This document shows, in pieces, positions 56,653 through 64,000 of a stretch of 64,000 bases of DNA. Source of the DNA: Pogonophryne albipinna. Lineage: Eukaryota > Chordata > Actinopteri > Perciformes > Artedidraconidae. The notes under the pieces were generated by a model. That model saw only the letters and a program-made list of their open reading frames with translations, did no database searches and was not told the origin of the DNA. The translations under genes and the position numbers were made by a program. The DNA lies in NCBI GenBank assembly GCA_028583405.1, contig CM053247.1:11896063-11960062 (forward strand). Direction: 5' to 3'. Numbering within the stretch: position 1 is the first letter of the stretch; every line of letters starts with the position of its first letter.

Positions 56653-57336
56653 GGTGGCGACTAGGAGGCAGCACAGCAAACCAGGACAACACGGAGGAAA
56701 AGGCACAGACAAACTGCATGATATGCTATTCAATGTTTATTGAATTCCATGTATTTGCAATGGATGTTCCTAAAACAACACATTTAACATCATCATCATC
56801 ATGCTGCTGCTGCTAGTCCTTTGATAGTCACCTGTGGTCTCCTGTCCTTTCTGAAAGCCATAAAGATGACATTAGTCATTTAGATAACTTGTGTCCTCAA
56901 TTACCATGGGATTACTGAAACTACCATGAATTTAAGAAAATGGTAGAAATTAATCTAATCTGAATTTTAAAGCATTACTTTAGATCCCCTCCCTCTAAAT
57001 ATATCAATAAACATTAGAAAGTGATGCTCCTGACTACCATACAAGTTTAAGAAGATAATATTGGTTTTAAAGAATTCAAAGCTATAAATAAACAGCAACA
57101 GGCTCTTTAACCAAGGCACTGTTAGCCTAACATGTAAACTAGTTGTTCACACTAATCCTAATATTATCACTTAATATTAGCAAATTCTATTTTATTTTTT
57201 AAAACATATTGATGTAAATACATACACATATCGATTTGTTGTATAAATATTGCAAATCAAAACCTTTATTCACTAATAATTACCAAAAATCGTAGTTCTA
57301 TCTCCTGTTATCAATGCATTCACATTGCCCGCCATG

Positions 57337-57353
57337 AACTTCCGGGGAACGAT
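57337..57353 (-). repeat. Subterminal inverted repeat of the P-like element, right
   Basis: Exact inverted match to 51156-51172. Confidence 0.8.
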
Positions 57354-57430
57354 CCTCGTCTACATGAACCACGTGACGATAACCGTTTTTGGACTTCCGT
57401 TGTCGTAACTCTTCTATCTATATGGCGCTG

Positions 57431-57438
57431 GAAGTGGC
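57431..57438. repeat. Right 8-bp target duplication gaagtggc
   Basis: Matches 51060-51067. Confidence 0.85.
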
Positions 57439-58533
57439 GACGTAAAACTGACACAAAACAACAACAAACTTTTGCCGAGCCAATTGGAGAGTTTCATCAC
57501 CAGCACGGGGTAAAAACCACCAATGAGCGCTCAGCTCGAGATACCAGCGAGTCGTTTCCCATCAAGCATTTCGCTTCCGCAGCCCGTGGAGAGGAACTGC
57601 GCCGCCTCGCCTCGCTCTCAAGTCTGCGGGCGTCTTTGTCCCGCGAGATTTCAACGTCTCATGTAGGCGAGCCTCCAGAACAAGTCGGACAAAATGACTA
57701 ACCATCATGCAACGCACTAGCAAGACGTTGATCGCAATTGCGCAGGTCTCGCTTGACTCAAACAAGCCTAGTACCTGCCTATCTTTAGTATCTTTAGTAT
57801 CTGTAGTATCTTTAGTATCTGTATATCTATATCTGACCATTAGAATCTGTATTTTTGAAATTGTCGTTTTTAACACCGTAGTTTTACAAATTATAGAATA
57901 ATTAACCTGTTAAACCCAAGGGGCAAACTCTGGGGAATAGTCGGGACGCCAATACGGGAGTGCCACACACTGCAGTTCATATATTGGCCGATCGGCGATG
58001 GCTGCAGAAAGGAGCAATTTCCATAGACCCCCATGTTAAAATGCCCAATTTTACAGCAGAAAAAAACATGTTTCTACCCCTGGCTCCATACATTTTATTA
58101 TCGATATAGTTAGATTCCACCTTCATGATTATGGATCTGTGAGTGAATTGTTTTCTAACACGACCCTTTTATTTATATTAGGTCTTAAAGTTTTTGCATA
58201 TATTAGGGCGTGGTCACATTGAGTGACGGCTCTGTCAAGTGACTGCTGCTGCTAGCTTCTTGTCTCTCTGCTAGCTGCTCCGTGAAGCCAGCTACAGGGA
58301 CTCTGCCTGGTCAGTTCATCCAGGAAACACAACTTGAAGACGGCCGTGGTTGTTTGTTCTTCATGCTTATATATCGTACTATTGTGACTCGCTCTGCGGT
58401 TAAAACAGACGGTGCATGAATGCGGTTTTTGCGGTAAGTGAAATTCGAGTACTTATTGATGTGTTAATGATTTTAATCAGCTACGTAATGAATGTTAAGG
58501 CTTGGGTTAGCGTGTAGCGAGTGGTAGCTACAT
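57439..58533. other. Non-coding stretch up to the scaffold gap
   Basis: No gene recognised. A short tandem repeat of atctttagt/atctgtagt lies at about 57781-57822. I looked for the next smarca2 exon (end of the AT-hook region, bromodomain) on the minus strand here and did not find it. Confidence 0.4.
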
Positions 58534-59533
58534 NNNNNNNNNNNNNNNNNNNNNNNNNNNNNNNNNNNNNNNNNNNNNNNNNNNNNNNNNNNNNNNNNNN
58601 NNNNNNNNNNNNNNNNNNNNNNNNNNNNNNNNNNNNNNNNNNNNNNNNNNNNNNNNNNNNNNNNNNNNNNNNNNNNNNNNNNNNNNNNNNNNNNNNNNNN
58701 NNNNNNNNNNNNNNNNNNNNNNNNNNNNNNNNNNNNNNNNNNNNNNNNNNNNNNNNNNNNNNNNNNNNNNNNNNNNNNNNNNNNNNNNNNNNNNNNNNNN
58801 NNNNNNNNNNNNNNNNNNNNNNNNNNNNNNNNNNNNNNNNNNNNNNNNNNNNNNNNNNNNNNNNNNNNNNNNNNNNNNNNNNNNNNNNNNNNNNNNNNNN
58901 NNNNNNNNNNNNNNNNNNNNNNNNNNNNNNNNNNNNNNNNNNNNNNNNNNNNNNNNNNNNNNNNNNNNNNNNNNNNNNNNNNNNNNNNNNNNNNNNNNNN
59001 NNNNNNNNNNNNNNNNNNNNNNNNNNNNNNNNNNNNNNNNNNNNNNNNNNNNNNNNNNNNNNNNNNNNNNNNNNNNNNNNNNNNNNNNNNNNNNNNNNNN
59101 NNNNNNNNNNNNNNNNNNNNNNNNNNNNNNNNNNNNNNNNNNNNNNNNNNNNNNNNNNNNNNNNNNNNNNNNNNNNNNNNNNNNNNNNNNNNNNNNNNNN
59201 NNNNNNNNNNNNNNNNNNNNNNNNNNNNNNNNNNNNNNNNNNNNNNNNNNNNNNNNNNNNNNNNNNNNNNNNNNNNNNNNNNNNNNNNNNNNNNNNNNNN
59301 NNNNNNNNNNNNNNNNNNNNNNNNNNNNNNNNNNNNNNNNNNNNNNNNNNNNNNNNNNNNNNNNNNNNNNNNNNNNNNNNNNNNNNNNNNNNNNNNNNNN
59401 NNNNNNNNNNNNNNNNNNNNNNNNNNNNNNNNNNNNNNNNNNNNNNNNNNNNNNNNNNNNNNNNNNNNNNNNNNNNNNNNNNNNNNNNNNNNNNNNNNNN
59501 NNNNNNNNNNNNNNNNNNNNNNNNNNNNNNNNN
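58534..59533. other. Assembly gap, exactly 1000 N
   Basis: A run of 1000 N is a placeholder of fixed size, so true distance, and possibly order and orientation of the left contig relative to smarca2, are unknown. Open frames across it are meaningless. Confidence 0.99.
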
Positions 59534-59608
59534 ACGCTCAATGTGATGATGTGCTAGTTATAAGAAGTCAAATCTGACACCTAACACGATGTAACTATAT
59601 TTGCTTAC

Positions 59609-59832
59609 CCATCCCTGTAGTTGATGACCGTATCGATGATGGTGTTCATTTGCTTGGTGACTTTGGGGTGGTTGGGGGAGTGTTTATCAGCTGGTGGGCG
59701 TCCACGTTTCTTCTTGGCCTTGGAGCCCCCTTCATCCCTGCTCGACGAGTCCTTGTCCTGGCGTCTCTTGCGTTTGCGCTTCTTCAGGCGGATCTCCTCC
59801 TCCATCTCTTCCAGGTTTCCATCCTCAACGGC
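59609..59832 (-). CDS. smarca2: smarca2 (BRM) exon: acidic/basic linker and AT-hook
   Basis: SMARCA2 is one of the two alternative ATPases of the SWI/SNF (BAF) chromatin remodeller in the nucleus. The exon follows an AG acceptor (59834-59833), starts [18 protein letters not shown], contains the AT-hook [11 protein letters not shown] and ends [16 protein letters not shown] with a GT donor at 59608-59607 (224 bp, leaving two bases of a split codon). The [11 protein letters not shown] stretch and [10 protein letters not shown] favour SMARCA2 over SMARCA4. The next exons (bromodomain) should lie further left, in or beyond the N gap. Confidence 0.9.
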
Positions 59833-60189
59833 CTGACGTCATCAAAATAAATAAAGAGAGAGTTAATCCTCACCCACGTGAATTCATATTGAAATATGAA
59901 ATGTGTGAAATCTACAATCATTACAAACCATGGCAGTGTTTTTAACTCTGACTGTCAAGCCTGTCTAGATATGTTACTTTAGCAGTGCATACACGTCTCA
60001 CATGTTTTTCTCCTTTTAAGTAGAGCCTCTCTGACCTTACCTAAGACATAGCTTCCAGGCCTCAGAAGTCTCTCTAGGGAGTGTGTCACAGTCTATTTGC
60101 TGTGAGTGACTGGGCGCTATTAGCACCCCGCTGTGCTAAACCTTAGCTTTACATCCAGTCATGGTAAGGGCTCGATCTACAGACCTTGG

Positions 60190-60190
<1 letters not shown>

Positions 60191-60260
<70 letters not shown>
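60191..60260. repeat. (TG)n microsatellite
   Basis: About 35 uninterrupted tg units directly left of a Tc1 end. Confidence 0.95.
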
Positions 60261-60262
<2 letters not shown>

Positions 60263-60263
<1 letters not shown>

Positions 60264-61100
60264 AGTGGAGGAAATAAGTATTTCATCCCTTGCAGATTTT
60301 GTAAGTTTGCCAACTGACAAAGAAACTAAAAGTCTATCATTGTGATGGTAGGTCTATTTTAACAGTGAGAGTAAGAATATCAAAAAGAAAATCCAGAAAT
60401 TGACATTATATAAAAGATAAAAATTGATTTGAATTTAACTGTGGGAAATAAGTATTTGATCCCCTTGCAAAACATGTGTTAGTACTTGGTGGAGAAACCC
60501 TTGTTGGACCGACAGAGGTCAGACGCTTCTTGTCACCAGGTTTGTGCACATCTCAGGAAGGAGTGTGGTCCACTCCTCTCTGAAGATCCTCTCCAAATCC
60601 TGAAGTTTTTGAGGCTGATGCTTGGCATCTGGAAGCTTCAGCTCCCTCCACAGCTTTTCTATGGGATTAATGTCTGGAGACTGGCTAGCTATGAGCCAAG
60701 ATTTCACGGTACATGGCCCCGTACATCCTCTCCTTGATGCAGGGAAGTCATCCTGTCCCCTTAGCAGAGAAACACCCCCAAAGCATAATGTTTCCACCTC
60801 CATGCATTGATTGATGCCCATTTTCTTTTTCTTCTGTGGACAGGTGTCTTTTATACAGGTAACAAGTTGATATTAGGAGTACTTTTTTAAAAGAAGAGGA
60901 CTTATGTAACCGGTCTGCGGGAGCCAGAATCATTGTTGGTTGCAAGGGGATCAAATACTTATTTCCCAAAGTTTAATGCAAATCAATTTTTATATAATGT
61001 CAATTTCTGGATTTTCTTTTTGATATTCTTACTCTCACTGTTAAGATAAACTTATATACTGTTAATTTCTTTGTAAGTGGTCAAACCTACAACATCTGCA
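60263..61100 (-). mobile_element. Tc1-like transposon relic in a smarca2 intron
   Basis: The left end is cagtggaggaaataagtatt after TA (60261-60262). The right end is worn (ggggatcaaattgttgtacc near 61100). Long inverted terminal regions share gaatatcaaaaagaaaatcc and its mirror. Two minus-strand pieces of transposase remain: [17 protein letters not shown] (about 60930-60748) and [15 protein letters not shown] (near 60670-60620), in different frames. The DNA-binding half is deleted. Confidence 0.85.
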
Positions 61101-61515
61101 GGGGATCAAATTGTTGTACCATAAGGAAAAAGTGGTTAAGTTAGAAAAGATGAATGACTGCCAAGTGTTTACCTTGTATTACACGGCTTAGAGGAACACT
61201 CTATTCTGATTGGTCGATTTGGATTTTTCAGAGGTTTTTACCACCTGCTAACACACCTCTGTTAAGCATAACATGACCGTGGCTAAGGACGATCAAGGGA
61301 ATATTTGCAGTAATATCTAATACTGCTATGAAAAAATCACAATAACTTAAATTAAACGGCACATTATATTTCAAAAGATTGCTATAGGTAACTGCATGGA
61401 AGAAGCGTTGAAGGTGAATAAAGACATTATGGGTTTTTAACCAATTTCACACAGTTACATTTATCACTATATTTGTTAGAGAAATAATAGCTTAGTAAGT
61501 ATGCTCAGACTTTAC

Positions 61516-61733
61516 CCGCAGCCACTGTTTTTCAGTGAGCGTGTCGCTGTAGTCCACGTCCCGACGGCAGCGAGACCCCGGCCGAACATCTTCTCCTCCT
61601 CCTCTTCGTACGTGAGGCGGTCCACCTCAGCTTCGTCTCTGATGATCCAAGAAGGCAACTCGTCCTCCTCCATGAGGCGAGGCTTGCGCTTTGGGTTCCT
61701 GGCGTCCTCCCGCCGTCGGTCCATGTCAATGCG
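61516..61733 (-). CDS. smarca2: smarca2 exon: SnAC region, with 1-bp frameshift
   Basis: The acceptor AG is at 61735-61734 and the donor GT at 61515-61514. It encodes [20 protein letters not shown], then [20 protein letters not shown] and [11 protein letters not shown], the SnAC region that couples the ATPase to histones. After FGRG the expected [10 protein letters not shown]...TEKQWLR is present only in the next frame: the C run at 61576-61579 (plus strand) is one base short. The exon is 218 bp where 219 would keep frame with both neighbours. Flanking exons and all splice sites are intact, so a sequencing or assembly error in a homopolymer is the likeliest reason. A real allele or a dying copy is possible. 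Confidence 0.9.
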
Positions 61734-62379
61734 CTGCAGAGAAGAAAATACAGATGATTCAAACTGGAATAAGCATTGGATTTCTACCTTGTTGGTATTA
61801 ATATCACTATATGGACGCATCAAACATCAGGCCATATTTTTGCTTTAACTAAATGCACCTTTGGACGAAGCCCTTCTACAAGTTACAAACTTGCTGCCAG
61901 CCCTAACCTATTGCTTCCAGGTTTCTCATGTATATTAATATCTTGCACCCAGACATCATGGAGCAAGTCAATAAGAGCTGGGTGAAAAGAAATATGAGGC
62001 GACTCTGTGAGGAGCCAGTGAGGCTTGAGGCTCTGTGAGGACAGCTATTTAAACACAAGCATTTCATTTTTTTTCAGTAAAGAACTGTGTATACTGAGTG
62101 ACATGGTGACTGTGAGGCCTTTATCCATGGCAATTTAGTTGTTTATTATGCATGAAGAGTTGTCCGCGGGACAAACGCGCCATTCTCAGATGCCTGAACA
62201 AGAAATACATTTGAACCAATGAACAATAGTCTCGACATGATGGAAACCTACAATTATTTTGTCGGTAAATGTAAGAGAACCAGCTATCAGCGTCTCCTCT
62301 TTAGGACGGTTGCTTTTGGAGTCTTACGCTGCAATTTAAATGTCGATGAGATCTCACAGGAATGTGTGCCTTTTCTTAC

Positions 62380-62457
62380 CATGAAGAGCTCAAATTCGTC
62401 TTCATTGCGGGCTATCATCTGGTTAAGAGTTTCATCATCGGGTATCTCATCTTCTTC
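62380..62457 (-). CDS. smarca2: smarca2 exon: acidic segment before SnAC
   Basis: The acceptor AG is at 62459-62458 and the donor GT at 62379-62378. The 78 bp, in frame, read [20 protein letters not shown] followed by EFELFM, joining directly to RIDMDRR of the next exon. This small exon matches the conserved DETVNQM..R segment of BRM/BRG1. Confidence 0.9.
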
Positions 62458-62758
62458 CTAGTTTGGAAAAAGAGCAAAACACAGGCCGAGTTATTGAATG
62501 TTTCAGCACAACAGGAGCCTTGCATGGTCAGTTCAAAACAAACTGGTCACGTACTGCTTTTAGATTTTTATCAAATACAAATGAAGCTGCTGAGATTGCA
62601 TTTCAAAAACATGGAATATTATAAGTGAAGGGTGGCTCCCTCCCTGATCGTATCTAAAGTGCTGTGTCTGCAGGAATTCAATCAAAAGCAGCATGCATCA
62701 TTTAATAAAAAATGACCCCTACATTTGTCTTCTTATTGCAAAATAATTCACACCCGAC

Positions 62759-62986
62759 CTCATTCTGCTCCTCAGTCAGTAAAATGGCCTGGAGGAAAGC
62801 TTGGCGCTCGTTGCCTGAGGACTTCTGGTCGAACATGCCCGCCTGGATGACCTTCTGATCCACGTTGAGTTTGTATTTGGCAGCTGCCAGGATTTTCTCC
62901 TCCACACTGTTGACGGTGCAGAGACGAAGCACGCGCACCTCGTTCTGCTGGCCGATGCGGTGAGCCCGGTCCTGAGCCTGCAGGTC
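62759..62986 (-). CDS. smarca2: smarca2 exon: end of the helicase C-terminal lobe
   Basis: The acceptor AG is at 62988-62987 and the donor GT at 62758-62757. The 228 bp make 76 codons, starting [19 protein letters not shown] (helicase motif VI, whose Arg contacts ATP) and continuing [32 protein letters not shown], ending LTEEQNE. The BRM/BRG1 identity is unmistakable. Earlier exons lie beyond the right edge of the window. Confidence 0.95.
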
Positions 62987-63051
62987 CTGGAAAGACGGAT
63001 TAAAGAGAAATATTAGTTAATTTAAGTCGCATCAACCTAAAACACTGTCAG

Positions 63052-64000
63052 TAGCAGAGATGGCAAAAGTACACACATCCTTTACTCAAGTAGAAGTACA
63101 GATACTCGTGTTTAAAAATACCGTGGTAAAAGTAGAAGGACTGACTAAACTTCTTTACTCAAGTAAAAGTAAAGAAGTATGGGCTTCGAAATGTACTTAA
63201 AGGTGGGGTAGGTAATTTTGGAGAAACCAGCTCGAGTGCGCTAGAATTTGAAAATACACAGCCGGAAAAAATCTGCCACTTCCTTACAGAGCCCCTCCTC
63301 CAACACACACGAACGCGCACATGACCAATGAGGGCACGAGATAAGTTTGTGCACAGATGGAAGGCTGACAGGCAGGTAGGCCATCCAGTTACTTTAGCCG
63401 GGCCGGCTCAGATGATTGGTCGTGCTTTTTACAGTATTACGGCTTACACAGATGACATTTTTTATGGATTTTTTGTCAAAGCACTTCAGATATTCATTGC
63501 TATCGGATGTTAAGAGCATTCCATGGAACATAACAAAAAGTGTATCTCGAGCCGGTTTCTCAAACTTGCCTACCCCACCTTTAAGTAAAAAGTACCCATA
63601 ACTACCAGCTGTTTTAAAGATTAACTGACCTCACTTCATATTAATAGAACAATAATGTCATTGTGAGCTAATGAATGTTTCCATGCTGAACAACGGCAAA
63701 ATTACAAAGTTTTCATTGGTCCCTCTTCTTTAGAGAAGACCAGGAAATGATGGATACAGGGATCGTGTTAAAATCAATAGGCACTCTAAATAATAATGAT
63801 CACGCCACCAACACACATTAAAACTAAAGTAACAAACCTGTTTTGAAAATGTAAGAAGTAGAAAGTACAGGTATTTGTGTTCAAAATGTAAGAAGTAAAA
63901 GTAAAAAGTCGTCATAAAAATTAGTAGTGGAGTAAAGTACTGATACCAGAAAAATGTACTTAAGTACAGTAACAAAGTATTTGTACTCCACTACTTCCCA
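63052..64000. repeat. 'aagtacttgagtaaaagt' fish MITE or fragments, in a smarca2 intron
   Basis: 63052-63196 and about 63830-64000 are rich in agtaaaagta and tactcaagta motifs, like 48310-48528. The part up to 63196 is interrupted by another MITE. The repeat continues to the window edge. Confidence 0.5.
63201..63580. mobile_element. TTAA-flanked MITE, 380 bp
   Basis: Terminal inverted repeats aggtggggtaggtaa and ttgcctaccccacct are flanked by ttaa on both sides (63197-63200 and 63581-63584). A TTAA target suggests mobilisation by a piggyBac-type enzyme (inference). One end of the same family is embedded in both arms of the palindromic element at about 3440-3610 and 12690-12860. Confidence 0.8.

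Larger units (their letters stand above)
51068..57430 (-). mobile_element. P-element-like (THAP-type) transposon, 6363 bp
   Basis: The ends are cagcgccatataga and tctatatggcgctg, each flanked by gaagtggc. Inside, a 17-bp sequence (atcgttccccggaagtt, 51156-51172) recurs inverted at 57337-57353, about 80-90 bp from either end. Drosophila P elements have the same plan: 8-bp duplications, terminal inverted repeats and separate subterminal inverted repeats. The single transposase gene lies on the minus strand with its THAP exon at the right. A hAT element (51555-52331) sits in the 3' part. The transposase is frameshifted, so this copy is dead, but its termini look usable. Confidence 0.9.

Noticed and set aside
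57562..57876. A possible downstream smarca2 exon on the minus strand
   Set aside because: The translation has no similarity to the AT-hook or bromodomain region and lacks suitable splice sites.
58521..59546. Two ORFs of more than 330 codons, one on each strand
   Set aside because: They consist almost entirely of undetermined residues across the N gap.

Overview
The window looks like teleost fish genomic DNA: a few spliced vertebrate exons in a dense, nested pile of fish-type transposons (Maverick/Polinton, hAT, P/THAP, Tc1, L2-like and RTE-like LINEs, LTR elements, tRNA-derived SINEs, MITEs) and minisatellites. No operons, CRISPR arrays or prokaryotic genes were seen. The only confident host gene is smarca2 (BRM, SWI/SNF ATPase). 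Four consecutive exons lie on the minus strand at 59609-62986, to the right of a 1000-N scaffold gap (58534-59533).

Layout. 1-2528: flank with a broken minus-strand coding remnant (1459-1961). 2535-13597: an 11.06 kb element bounded by a perfect 6-bp duplication (aacata). It is almost entirely one giant imperfect palindrome with arms of 4.7 and 6.3 kb. Each arm carries an inward-facing Maverick/Polinton-type integrase, a tandem array of roughly 170-bp repeats and a small ORF; the two arms meet at a 26-nt loop. 13604-24530: a hAT element, a LINE scrap, a 3-kb inverted-repeat-bounded block holding minisatellites and one LTR, and a TA-flanked MITE with a hAT nested inside.

24598-31290: a LINE reverse transcriptase split twice. 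One split is an LTR retroelement array (24760-28858) with four LTRs and three 851-bp internal regions, each encoding the same charged coiled-coil protein, all inside a single 5-bp duplication (ccctc). The other is a 1.4-kb hAT element (29064-30468).

31300-51060: mostly non-coding sequence with SINEs, MITEs, a hAT with a transposase C-terminal relic, an internally deleted L2-like LINE with a SINE in it, an internally deleted Tc1 element and a second LINE 3' end. 51068-57430: a complete but frameshifted P-element-like transposon with an 8-bp duplication, terminal and subterminal inverted repeats, a THAP-type first exon, an in-frame 27-bp minisatellite and a nested hAT. 59534-64000: smarca2 exons with Tc1 and MITE insertions in the introns.

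Most apparent ORFs are transposon remnants or minisatellite artefacts. The strongest candidates for something new are the palindromic Maverick derivative and the tandemly amplified coiled-coil LTR element. Everything was read by eye; family names rest on recognised motifs and no database search was run.
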